Assembly: GCF_900155425.1 (NCBI RefSeq)
Contig: NZ_LT700189.1
Span: forward strand, 861,787 to 925,786
Direction: 5' to 3'
Length of the DNA: 64,000 bases
Source of the DNA: Parabacteroides massiliensis
GTDB lineage: Bacteria > Bacteroidota > Bacteroidia > Bacteroidales > Tannerellaceae
Positions 1 through 8,903 of the stretch are shown one piece after another. The notes beneath the pieces were generated by a model. The model saw only the letters and a list, made by a program, of their open reading frames with translations, did not search any database and was not told where the DNA came from. Position numbers and translations under genes: made by a program. How positions within the stretch are numbered: the stretch's first letter is position 1; each line of letters begins with the position of its first letter.

Positions 1-1527
1 GCCATAGCTGCCGAAGCTGCGCGGATCGCCCGTTTCCAGTCCCACCTTACGTCCGGAAACCGGATCGACACCGTTGTTGAGCGTCACCTCCAAAATCTTC
101 GGCACATTCAGGTAACCGGTCAGCACGTACGCCTCCTTGCCGAACGCCCCGACCTCTATGCAGCCGCTGCAACCGCCTTCACGCGCATCCTGCAAGGATT
201 TTCCCTGGCGCATCAACTCCTGGATATACACATCCGGATTGAAAACAGACGGATAGCCATGCCCCTGGCGGATCACCTTGCAGCCAGCACGCAGGAAACG
301 TTCCGGCGTACGGGCACTGATATGGATGGCACTGCCGGGCTGCAGGATATGCAGTTCTTCGATTGTTTCGAGCATGATATAGGACACTTCGCTCACCCCG
401 TCGCTGCCATCGGCTTTCACACCGCCGATATTCAGGTTCGTAAAGTCGTTGTACGTGCCGCTTTCCTTAGCCGTGATGCCTACTTTGGGAGGAGCCGTGT
501 GGTTATTCACCTTGATGAAGAAGCACGACATCAACTCCTTTGCCTCGTCACGTGTCAACGTGCCGTCGGCAATCCCTTTTTCGTAGAAAGGAGCCAGATG
601 CTGGTCGAAATGGCCGGGATTCATCGCATCCCAACCGTTCAGCTCGGTGATCGTCCCTAAGTGGACGAACCAATACATCTGGATCGCTTCCCAATAGTCG
701 CGGGGAGCATAGGCCGGAACCCGGCGGCAAACTTCGGCGATACGGTGCAGCTCGGCCACCCGTTTCGGGTCTTTCTCCGTCAGCGACATTTCGTCGGCGA
801 GGTCCGCATGCCGTTCGGCAAACAGGATGGCGGCATCGCACGAGATGGACATGGCTGTCAGTTCCTCCTGCTTGTCGGTCGCTTCGGGGTCGTTCATGAA
901 ATCGAGCCCGTCCAGCTCTTTCCGGATACGTTCCTTCAAATCCAGCAACCCGTACTTATAGACCTTCCCGTCCAAAGCAGTATGTCCCGGTGCGCGTTGT
1001 TCCATAAATTCGGTGAACATGCCCACCTCGTAGGCCTCCTTCCACTCCTGAGGCACATGGTTGAAGATGCGTTCTCGCTGCGTGCGTCCTTTCCAATAGG
1101 GGATCACTTCGCGTTCGTAGGTGTCGATGTCTTCCCGGCTGATCGTATAACGCTGCAATTCGCGCGTGTTCAGGACATGCAGGTCCTCCACACTATGGCA
1201 GGTCAGTTCCGGGAAGGTCGGCACACATTTCGGTTTCGGCCCGCGTTCGCCCACGATCAGCTCGTCCTTGCCGATATAGATCGTCTTCTGCTTGCATATC
1301 TCATAAAAATTCATGGCCCGGAGAATCGGGATCGGGTATTTTCCGTAGTTTTCCTTGTAGAAACGAGTTTCTATCAAAGCGCGTTCGATAGACAGGGAGG
1401 GCTCGGCATCAAACGTCTCTTGGCGAAGACGTTTGATCCGATCATTCATTCCATAGGCATTTGCCTCTACTGCGGGGGCAAAATTGGATGCACTGTGCGG
1501 TGCACGTTGAGCTGTGATTGTAGTCAT
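1..1527 (-). CDS. hypD: Glycyl radical enzyme, trans-4-hydroxy-L-proline dehydratase-like (partial)
   Basis: The first 509 residues of a glycyl radical enzyme are present; the C-terminal glycyl loop lies beyond the left edge. The catalytic cysteine motif GCSGCIE (Cys at about residue 455) has the Cys-x-Glu pair expected of a dehydratase. The stretches FTEFMEQRAPGHT, TELNGWDAMNPG and KEAYVLTGYLN match my memory of HypD, which removes water from trans-4-hydroxyproline to give pyrroline-5-carboxylate. HypD usually has Thr where the first Cys of GCSGC stands, so this is a variant. ATG at 1527 is the only start that keeps the conserved N-terminus. It follows the sigma-54 regulator gene by 37 nt on the same strand. 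The radical SAM activase is not in the window. Family is firm; substrate is inferred. Confidence 0.75.
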   Translation of the reverse strand, partial: MTTITAQRAPHSASNFAPAVEANAYGMNDRIKRLRQETFDAEPSLSIERALIETRFYKENYGKYPIPILRAMNFYEICKQKTIYIGKDELIVGERGPKPKCVPTFPELTCHSVEDLHVLNTRELQRYTISREDIDTYEREVIPYWKGRTQRERIFNHVPQEWKEAYEVGMFTEFMEQRAPGHTALDGKVYKYGLLDLKERIRKELDGLDFMNDPEATDKQEELTAMSISCDAAILFAERHADLADEMSLTEKDPKRVAELHRIAEVCRRVPAYAPRDYWEAIQMYWFVHLGTITELNGWDAMNPGHFDQHLAPFYEKGIADGTLTRDEAKELMSCFFIKVNNHTAPPKVGITAKESGTYNDFTNLNIGGVKADGSDGVSEVSYIMLETIEELHILQPGSAIHISARTPERFLRAGCKVIRQGHGYPSVFNPDVYIQELMRQGKSLQDAREGGCSGCIEVGAFGKEAYVLTGYLNVPKILEVTLNNGVDPVSGRKVGLETGDPRSFGSYG

Positions 1528-1564
1528 AATATATTAATATAAAAGGTTATTTCTCTATTCTTCA

Positions 1565-2935
1565 TTAAATCCGGTCAATCCCATACGCCTTCAACTTGTT
1601 GTAAAGCGTTTTGCGGTCGATTCCCAGCAACTGGGCTGCCCTGGTCTTATTGTTGCCGGCTTCTTGCAGGGCGCGTCTGATCATTTCGCATTCGTGCGAT
1701 TCGTTTTTCAGTTGAATATTGACTGGAGCGGAAACCGGGGCGGCAGTCAGTTCTTCCGGAAGCTCGTTGCGGGTAATATAGCGACCGGTCGCCAACAAGG
1801 TGGCATACTTGATCGCGTTCTTCATCTGCCGCAAGTTGCCCGGCCAGGAATAAGACTGGAAAATCCGGATCACTTCATTATCAAAACCGATAATATCTTT
1901 CTGCAATTCCATATTGGCCTGGTCCAGGAAGTTGTTGGCAAACAGCAAAAGATCCTCTTTCCGCTCTTTCAGGTCGGGGATGCGGACCGTGAACTCGTTG
2001 ATACGATGATATAAATCTTCACGAAAATCACCCTTGTCGATCGCAGCACGCAGGTTCTCGTTTGTCGCGGAGACAAGACGGACGTTGATCGCTATCTCCT
2101 GATTGCTGCCGATCGGTTTCACCTTCCGCTCCTGCAAGGCACGAAGTAGCTGCACCTGCACTTCATAAGACAAATTGCCTATCTCGTCCAAAAAGATCGT
2201 ACCGCCTTGGGCAGCGACAAAAGCGCCTTCCTTATTATCGATGGCCCCGGTGAACGACCCCTTCACATGCCCGAAAAATTCGGATGCGGCCAAGTCTTTC
2301 GGGATAGCTCCGCAGTCTACCGCAATAAAAGGAGCTTTCTTGCGGTTGCTCTGTTCGTGAATGCGACGGGCGACATACTCTTTCCCCGTACCGCTCGAAC
2401 CGGTAATCAGAACAGACATATCTGTCGGAGCGACCAGACGCACATGCTCGTAGAGCTGGCGGGCAGCCTGGCTCTGTCCCTCCACATAGCGGCCGGGCGT
2501 TCCTCCCGACGGTTCGGGACGTTTGGCAGGACGTGCAGGGCGTTCCGGCTCGGTTGCAGAAGCTGCCCCGCCTGTTTCCGTCTTTATCACATCCTTGATT
2601 TTACCTAAAAGCTCTTCCGGGTTCAACGGTTTGGCGATATAATCAGACGCCCCCGATTTGATTGCCTGTACGGCGGTTTGTATCTCCGCATAGCTGGTCA
2701 TCATAATCAAGGGAATTGCAAAATTGTTTTCTTTTATCCATTTCAACAGATCGATTCCATCTCCGTCCGGCAAACGCAAATCAGACAGGATCAAATCGAA
2801 AGAGGCATTCTCTATCCGGTTTCGAGCATCCGAAACCGACGATACCGAACTGACCTCGAAACCTTTCTTTCCAAGCCAAGTTTTCAGCATCAAAGAGAAT
2901 GTTATATCATCTTCTAAAATCAGAATAGACGGCAT
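1565..2935 (-). CDS. Sigma-54-dependent response regulator (NtrC/AtoC family)
   Basis: This 456-residue protein has the full NtrC layout. A receiver domain covers about 1-115 (phospho-acceptor D52 in DLILSDLRLPDGDG, conserved K102). A Pro/Ala/Glu-rich linker (about 120-150) follows, then an AAA+ domain with Walker A GSSGTGKE near 179, the sigma-54-contacting loop GSFTGA at 226-231 and Walker B near 246-251. A Fis-type helix-turn-helix with TRAAQLLGIDRKTLYNKL closes the protein. It should activate sigma-54 promoters when phosphorylated. No partner kinase is adjacent. The next gene downstream on this strand is the glycyl radical enzyme, 37 nt away, so the two may be co-transcribed. The target regulon cannot be read from the sequence. 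Confidence 0.93.
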   Translation of the reverse strand: MPSILILEDDITFSLMLKTWLGKKGFEVSSVSSVSDARNRIENASFDLILSDLRLPDGDGIDLLKWIKENNFAIPLIMMTSYAEIQTAVQAIKSGASDYIAKPLNPEELLGKIKDVIKTETGGAASATEPERPARPAKRPEPSGGTPGRYVEGQSQAARQLYEHVRLVAPTDMSVLITGSSGTGKEYVARRIHEQSNRKKAPFIAVDCGAIPKDLAASEFFGHVKGSFTGAIDNKEGAFVAAQGGTIFLDEIGNLSYEVQVQLLRALQERKVKPIGSNQEIAINVRLVSATNENLRAAIDKGDFREDLYHRINEFTVRIPDLKERKEDLLLFANNFLDQANMELQKDIIGFDNEVIRIFQSYSWPGNLRQMKNAIKYATLLATGRYITRNELPEELTAAPVSAPVNIQLKNESHECEMIRRALQEAGNNKTRAAQLLGIDRKTLYNKLKAYGIDRI

Positions 2936-2973
2936 ATCGTTCTTTTTTGTTTCTTATGCAAAGATAAAGAAGA

Positions 2974-3036
2974 ATTGACAATGGACAATTGGCAACGGGC
3001 AATTAAATACAGCTCGTCGCATTTGTCAATTGCAAA
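2974..3036. repeat. Dispersed AATTGACAATTG-type repeat (family B)
   Basis: Several degenerate copies of the unit AATTGACAATTG and its complement CAATTGTCAATT lie between the response regulator start and the 3' end of the DUF418 gene. The repeat runs into the DUF418 coding sequence and supplies its last residues and stop (TTTTGCAATTGA). The same unit recurs near 5560, 23000 and 30370. Confidence 0.6.
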
Positions 3037-4203
3037 AAGCCCACGTCGCCTTGCGCCATGCCCCCTCGAACGGGCCTTGCTTGAATTTCTTCAGCCACCA
3101 ATGGCAGAAGCCCAACTGAAGGACGAACAACAAGACACCGACACCGAAGCTGGCCGTCGTCCCTAAAACATTATAAAGCGACAAACCGTAGCCGAAATAA
3201 ATGAACGAGCCGATAATGGACTGTGTCAAATAGTTTGTCAAACTCATCTTTCCATACGGAACCAAACCGTGCAGCACCTTATGGGCCGCAACCTGTTGCC
3301 ACAGGAAAACGAAGCAGGCCACCAACACGCACATGAAAGAGAAATTGCGGAAAGAGGAGACAACCGTGTTCATCGGAGTCAACATCGCCTTATTGGAGAT
3401 CAGGCTCGGAAGAGAAGCCGCAATGAAATACAAGGGGACAAAACAGACCGCACCTATAATCAGCGTCCGCATCCAGAAAACACGATGTTCGGACAGGTTG
3501 ACAAACAGCCGTCTGCGCCCGATCAGCATGCCCAACAGGAACAAAGAGGCCGTCTGGAAGAAACGTCCGTACCCCCACGCCCACAACAGGCTGAACAACT
3601 GGCCGTCCCAAAGGTTAGACTTGACCATCGCCCAGAAATCCGGCTGCGAAAGGAATGGATACATGCGTTGGCTGTGAATATACCATCCGCTGGTTGCCGG
3701 CACATAGCCGGGATTCATCAGCGCATAGAAAAACTTGCCGAGTTCGAGCGGCTGGAGCATCAGGATAATAGCAGCAATGAGAACTGCCCGGTCACTCCAT
3801 TTGCAGGCCAACACGAGCACCACGCCGATTATGGAGTAAAGCACCAGTATGTCGCCGGGGAAAAACGCCCCGTTGAAACAGCCGATAATGAACAGGAGAA
3901 AAAGCCGCCACAGGAAACGCAGGCGGAAATCTTTACCCTTCTTTGCCTGGTTGTCATATTGGATGAAAAACTGAACCCGAACAGCAGGGAGAAAATCGCG
4001 TATGCTTTCCCGGAAAAAAGGAAGAACAAGGTATCCCATACCCCTTTATCCATCGCCTGCATAAACGCCGAAGAAGCGGCAGGGAAGTCATAAAGGTTGA
4101 AATGTTCGATATTGTGCAGTAAGATTATAGCCATAACGGCAAAACCGCGTAATGCATCCACCACCTCGATACGAGGCGACTTAGCCAAAAGTCCGTGCTC
4201 CAT
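3026..4203 (-). pseudogene. DUF418 family (YeiB-like) membrane protein, split by a frameshift
   Basis: Two overlapping frames together make one DUF418 protein of about 390 residues. The N-terminal part starts at ATG 4203 with RIEVVDALRGFAVMAIILLHN and reads to SLLFGFSF. The C-terminal part continues in another frame from FFIQYDNQAKKGKDF to WAFCN. The break falls at a run of five A on the plus strand (3966-3970); one extra A would restore a continuous frame through FGFSFFIQYDNQ. The family has 8-10 membrane helices, matching the hydrophobic blocks seen, and its function is poorly known. The frameshift may be a true mutation, a slippage (phase-variable) site or a sequencing error in a homopolymer. 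The fact that both halves are well conserved favours a recent event or an error. Confidence 0.8.
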
Positions 4204-4547
4204 TGGTAATGATTTATGATTTATGATTGACCATTTTACGAAGAGCAAAAATAGGGAAAAAGAAGTCATATAAAACAAAAAAGCACCCTTTTCGGTGCTT
4301 TTTTTGTTTGCAGACTTAAAATAGATACTCGAACATAGTAATTTTAAAACGGTTTTTTAATGTAGAAACGTCCACTTCCGCTTCTTGACATAGAAGAAGC
4401 GAATATCGTGCCAAACTCGACCCGGCACATGCTTCATTTTTCGTAAACTCTTCTAATATAACAGATAAGTCATACAGAATGTTTCATAAAGGCTGAATAT
4501 CGTTTCATCACGAATGGGGAATTCGTAGACCACGGTGGGGAATTTTT
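4204..4547. other. Intergenic region with repeat and terminator
   Basis: This 344-base gap holds a copy of the TTTATGATTTATGA repeat (family A) at about 4207-4230, next to the DUF418 start. It also holds the hairpin terminator listed separately. From about 4310 to 4547 I see no gene, RNA or clear promoter. Confidence 0.6.
4277..4304 (-). terminator. Intrinsic terminator (works in both directions)
   Basis: The arms AAAAAAGCACC and GGTGCTTTTTT pair perfectly over 11 bases around a 6-base loop, with further T on the plus side and A on the minus side. It can end the histidine kinase transcript (minus strand), about 245 nt past its stop. Confidence 0.75.
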
Positions 4548-7028
4548 CTACAGATACCGTTCCACAGCCTGCCCCACGATAACACCCGCCTGGCGGATCA
4601 CCTCGGATAAAAGCCGTTTCCAGCCGTCGTCTGTCAACGCTTCGTCGTTCTTCTCAAGGATTCTCAGCTGGGCCACCAGGTCGGAAGCGCCCAACATGGT
4701 GAAAAGGGGGATCAGCTTATGGGAGATTTTGGCAGCCGGACCACGTTCGGTCTTCTCCAAGGCTTGTCGCAACAACGAAATGCTCTTGTTCGTCTCCTCG
4801 GCAAAGGTCCGGATAATGGATGCGGAGGCTTCTTTGTCTTCGCCGGCAAAAGCGGTGAGCGAATCGAAATTGAATTCGGGCGACACCTCGGTTTGTATAT
4901 CGGCCTGCAGCAGGCTATTCAACAAGGTGATCAGCTGCTTAGCCGTGAAAGGTTTGTTCAAGAACCCGGTGAACCCGGCTTCCAGATAGTGGGTATGCTC
5001 GTTTTCCACACTGGCCGAGAGCGCGATGACGGGGACGGCCTGCGTTCCGGGGACACCCGACGAACGAATAGCGTCGAGCAGGCCGTAGCCATCCATGCCC
5101 GGCATCTGTATGTCGGTTATGATCGCATCGAAAGAGCGGTTACGCAGAATATCGACCACGGCAAACGGGTTCGAACAACTGGCGACCTCCACATGGTTCC
5201 GTTTCAGAAACTCTTCCGTCAGCGCCAGTTGAAGCGGATCGTCGTCGACCAGCAAGCAATAGATTTCGCGCCCACCGAAACTGCCGGTCTCCGTTTCGTC
5301 CTCTTCGACAGACGGGGCGGACGGCAATGCCTGCACTTCCGATTCCTGCAACGGCAGGACGATCGTAAAATCGCTGCCTTTTCCCGGAACGCTCTTCAAC
5401 GACAACGTCCCTCCCATCAGCTCGATCAGCTTGCGGGTGATGGAAAGCCCGAGGCCGAAACCTTCTTCCTTTTCGGTTTCCGACAGGCGGGCGAACTCGC
5501 CGAAAATCTTCTCCTGCTCCTCTTCCGGAATTCCGATGCCGGAGTCGGAGACGGTAACGGACAATTGAGAATCGACTATTGACAATTTGACTATCAGGAC
5601 GATGCGGCCTTCGTGCGTAAACTTGATGGCGTTGGACAGGAGATTGCCGACCACCTGGCGGAGGCGTATCGGATCGCCGGAATAGATACGGTCCATCCCC
5701 TCCTCTTTCATGTTCAAGACAAAAGCCAGTCCCTTCGCCTCGGCCATCGGGCGGAAACTCCCGTATATTTCGTTAAAGAGCGTACGCACGCTGAAAGGCA
5801 CGTTCTGTATCTCCATCTGCCCCGACTCCAAGCGGTGAAAATCGAGCAAACCGTTCACCAGCGAAAGGATATGGTCTGCCGATCCGGTCATGTTCTCCAG
5901 ATAATAGCGCTGCCTTTCGTCCGGACGACGGCGCATCAGCAGTTCGATATAGCCGATTATGGACGAAAGCGGCGCCCGGATATCATGGCTGATCGTCAGC
6001 ATCAGCTTCTCCCGCCTGTGGAGCAGGTCTTCGGCATATTGCTTGGCTTTCTCCAATTGCTGCCGGTAATATTGGCTCTTGGAGATATCGCGCGTGATCA
6101 GGATGATAAAGACTACCACGATAATCAGCGACAAGACGGCGACGGCGGCAATAAGATAGGAGGTTTCGCGCAGCACCTCTTGCTTCTTCACGACACGCTC
6201 CATCGACGCGTTCATCTCTTCTTCTTCTATGTCGCGCAACATCTGGTTGATCCGGCTTGTGATGATGCTGTTGTTGTAGCGCAGGTTGGCGGCGCGTTCC
6301 AGAAGCCGGTCGACAAGTTGCTTACGCTGGTCGGCCACACTGTCCTGCAAGTTTTTCAGGACCGTCACGATCGTATCCGCCGGGTTAAAGGTGTTCACCA
6401 GCGTGTCGGTCACGATCTGCCGGGTCGTGTTCACGACAACGACCGAATCTGTTTTGGGCGGAGAAAAGGCATCGGCAAGGCGACGGAAAAAACCGCGCTG
6501 CTTACGTGCCTGGGGTGTCTTTACGGAATCTTGGTGCACGATCACGCGTTCCTGTATCTCGACCTGCCGGACCATCGTATCCTGCCGGGCGATCACCTTC
6601 TCGATGTTTTGCGTGTAGAGCTGCTCGGAATTCGCCTCGCGCCAGGTTTCCAACAGGCGGCGCGTGTTCCGGCGCTTTTGTTCGATCAGCATGTCGATCG
6701 TGTCGATCTTGGGATACAACGCGGGATTCGAGACCAGCGTACGCAGAGAATCCATGTTCTGCAGTGCCTTGTTCAGCGTACGGTTGAAATGGTTGATCTC
6801 TCCTTGCGGACGCCCTATCACTTGCCCGAGCGCTTCGCTTTCGTACAACAGCGACAAGGTATTGGTCACGAGGTAGACCTTCTCGCGCGATTTATGGTCC
6901 GGGTCGTCTTCGACGGCAAACTGTTCGATGATGTTATAGATGTAAACGACCGAACACACAGCCATCAGGATCAGCAACAAGTATCCCACGATGACTTTAC
7001 TTGCGATATGCCCGTTTTGCGTGCTCAT
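4548..7028 (-). CDS. Hybrid sensor histidine kinase / response regulator with Hpt domain
   Basis: This 826-residue kinase is membrane-anchored. TM1 is at about 11-31, followed by a coiled-coil-rich periplasmic region of about 260 residues and TM2 at about 291-311. The HisKA box follows with H348 (LTISHDIRAPLSS), then an HATPase with N-box GNLLSNAIKF and GFGLGLSI. A receiver comes next with D639 (ITDIQMPGMDG) and K692, and a C-terminal Hpt domain with H770 (KISHKLI). It is therefore a complete internal phosphorelay with no DNA-binding output, so a separate response regulator must exist elsewhere. Its start overlaps the stop of the phosphoethanolamine transferase gene by one base (TGATG), so the two are translationally coupled. 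Residues about 481-493 (KLSIVDSQLSVTV) are encoded by a copy of the dispersed family B repeat. Confidence 0.93.
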   Translation of the reverse strand: MSTQNGHIASKVIVGYLLLILMAVCSVVYIYNIIEQFAVEDDPDHKSREKVYLVTNTLSLLYESEALGQVIGRPQGEINHFNRTLNKALQNMDSLRTLVSNPALYPKIDTIDMLIEQKRRNTRRLLETWREANSEQLYTQNIEKVIARQDTMVRQVEIQERVIVHQDSVKTPQARKQRGFFRRLADAFSPPKTDSVVVVNTTRQIVTDTLVNTFNPADTIVTVLKNLQDSVADQRKQLVDRLLERAANLRYNNSIITSRINQMLRDIEEEEMNASMERVVKKQEVLRETSYLIAAVAVLSLIIVVVFIILITRDISKSQYYRQQLEKAKQYAEDLLHRREKLMLTISHDIRAPLSSIIGYIELLMRRRPDERQRYYLENMTGSADHILSLVNGLLDFHRLESGQMEIQNVPFSVRTLFNEIYGSFRPMAEAKGLAFVLNMKEEGMDRIYSGDPIRLRQVVGNLLSNAIKFTHEGRIVLIVKLSIVDSQLSVTVSDSGIGIPEEEQEKIFGEFARLSETEKEEGFGLGLSITRKLIELMGGTLSLKSVPGKGSDFTIVLPLQESEVQALPSAPSVEEDETETGSFGGREIYCLLVDDDPLQLALTEEFLKRNHVEVASCSNPFAVVDILRNRSFDAIITDIQMPGMDGYGLLDAIRSSGVPGTQAVPVIALSASVENEHTHYLEAGFTGFLNKPFTAKQLITLLNSLLQADIQTEVSPEFNFDSLTAFAGEDKEASASIIRTFAEETNKSISLLRQALEKTERGPAAKISHKLIPLFTMLGASDLVAQLRILEKNDEALTDDGWKRLLSEVIRQAGVIVGQAVERYL

Positions 7029-8746
7029 CAGTCTTTCTTATAGGCCATTTTCCATTTGTCCAGCATAATGAAATCGGCTTTCTTCAAGCCTACTTTCCAG
7101 AAAGGGACCGGCTCGTCGTGGTCTCCGAGAAACATACGGTCGCGCACGGCAAAAGCGGGGTTGGTCAGTGCCAGCGTGGAGTCGGACACCGAAGTCCGTA
7201 CACCGGCAATGTCCAATACCGTATGGAACACGCTGTTCGTGCTGACCGGGTAAGCGCCGTGAGACACCGCCGTCCGGTATTTTTCCGGGAAAACCTCCCG
7301 GTAATCGTCCGAAAACCAGATGATGTACGGGATATGGAGCTGATAGTAAGTCGGGATCGGCGAAGCATGCAGGTAACGGGCACGCGCATCATCGAAAATA
7401 TCCTCTCCGTGGTCGCTCAGATAAAGCATCGCCGAGCAGGACTGTTTCTTTTTCAGCATGTCGACGATTTCTCCCAAGACATAATCCGTGTAACGGATCG
7501 AATTGTCATAAGCATTGCGCAGTTCTTTCTTATAAGACTGGCGGATGCCCTCGGCCTTGTCCGGCGTGTAGATCCGGAACTCGGCCGGATAACGCTCGTG
7601 ATAGTTGAAATGCGACCCGTAGGTGTGGAGGACGACAAACATGTCATCGTCCGATTTGTCCAGCTCCTTTTCCAGATAGGGCAAAAGGGCGGCATCGTGC
7701 AACGAGGTCAGATAGGATCCGGTGTTGAACGTGCTCATGTCGATAAACGTATCGGCCTCCCGGTAGAAAGCTCCGATCATCGAAGTGGTCAATTTCTGGT
7801 TGGCGATGACGAGCGTGCGGAAACCGGCTTCCTTGAAAGCGGTGACAATGCTTTTCTCGTCGTAAATCACGCCATAGTTTTCCGCACTGGCGGCAGACAG
7901 GATGATCGGGACGCTCTTGTGCGTGTTGTTGGATTGCGTCACGACATCCGTAAAATGGACCATGCCGTCGAGCTCTTTCATCCGCGGAGTCGTATTGCGT
8001 TCATACCCGTACAGGCTCCATTCCATAGCTCGCGAGGTCTCTCCCACCACAAGCACGTAAATCTCCCGTTTGCCATCCGCTCGTTCCGTCCGGACCGAAT
8101 TGAACTTGAAATCGGCGGATGAAACGGAATAGTTGGCATTCTTGTTCGATTTGGTAATCGCAAAATAGAGGTTATAAAGCGCATTGACCGGATAGACGTC
8201 GTTCTTGAGCGAGAAACTGTGCTTTTGCAAAGAGGGCAGAAAACAGAGCAACACACCCACCACGAAAAGCCCCAAGCTCCTGAACGCCCATTTCTTACGG
8301 AAAACGGCGCTCAACTTGTCTTCCATGCGGACCGAACGCATAGCCAGCCACAAGGTCGGAAGCGTATAAAAGAGAAAGACGCAAATGATGACGAGAAAAA
8401 TGTTTCCTAACAATTCGCTCGCCTCGGAAGCGTTCGAACTTGTCAGGTTCAGGAACATGTCTACCGCTATCACCGACTCGCCAAAAAGGTACAACAAGAC
8501 CAACTGCCCTCCGTCCAATATGATCTTCGGCAACAGGCACCAGACCACCACTCCGGGTTTGCGTGCCAGCAGCAAGATTCCCATCCAAAACGCCAAAGGC
8601 ATGATGATGGAGGCAAGTCCGACCGAAACGGGAAGAGGCTCCGTGAACAGAAAAACACAGTTCGGGATGATGAAAAGCAAGCCGAACAAGAAATATAAGT
8701 GTTCCTGTGAAGATATCCAACGCAAAATATTAGTAAAGTATCTCAT
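7028..8746 (-). CDS. Phosphoethanolamine transferase (EptA/Mcr-like, sulfatase fold)
   Basis: An inner-membrane enzyme of about 572 residues. Five N-terminal membrane segments (roughly 20-175) precede a periplasmic alkaline-phosphatase-like domain. VLVVGETSRAMEWSLYGY carries the metal ligand Glu and the nucleophile Thr (T240 counted from the upstream GTG). YLSDHGED carries the metal-binding Asp-His pair. The family moves phosphoethanolamine from phosphatidylethanolamine onto lipid A or a related glycan, which lowers surface charge and sensitivity to cationic peptides. I chose ATG 8746; a GTG at 8755 would add three residues. It is the first gene of a two-gene unit with the hybrid kinase, which may regulate envelope modification. 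The exact acceptor is not known from sequence. Confidence 0.88.
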   Translation of the reverse strand: MRYFTNILRWISSQEHLYFLFGLLFIIPNCVFLFTEPLPVSVGLASIIMPLAFWMGILLLARKPGVVVWCLLPKIILDGGQLVLLYLFGESVIAVDMFLNLTSSNASEASELLGNIFLVIICVFLFYTLPTLWLAMRSVRMEDKLSAVFRKKWAFRSLGLFVVGVLLCFLPSLQKHSFSLKNDVYPVNALYNLYFAITKSNKNANYSVSSADFKFNSVRTERADGKREIYVLVVGETSRAMEWSLYGYERNTTPRMKELDGMVHFTDVVTQSNNTHKSVPIILSAASAENYGVIYDEKSIVTAFKEAGFRTLVIANQKLTTSMIGAFYREADTFIDMSTFNTGSYLTSLHDAALLPYLEKELDKSDDDMFVVLHTYGSHFNYHERYPAEFRIYTPDKAEGIRQSYKKELRNAYDNSIRYTDYVLGEIVDMLKKKQSCSAMLYLSDHGEDIFDDARARYLHASPIPTYYQLHIPYIIWFSDDYREVFPEKYRTAVSHGAYPVSTNSVFHTVLDIAGVRTSVSDSTLALTNPAFAVRDRMFLGDHDEPVPFWKVGLKKADFIMLDKWKMAYKKD

Positions 8747-8903
8747 CGATTTCACCTAAAGATGCATCCTAACTGCTGCACCTTTTTCGTTACATTTTTG
8801 ATAAAAAACATTATGACTGGCAAAAATAGAAGTAATCTTCCACATGCAGACATATCCGACACACAAAAAAAGTTATCAAAGAGAGAATCTTTGCTATTCT
8901 AAA

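Noticed and set aside
5613-7043. 476-codon plus-strand open frame opposite the histidine kinase
   Set aside because: Its translation is rich in His, Arg and Gln as expected for the complement of a coding gene, and the minus strand shows clear kinase motifs.
8821-8828. TATTTTTG box upstream of the phosphoethanolamine transferase
   Set aside because: The -7 box is perfect, but no TTTG-like element lies at the right distance, so I do not call a promoter.
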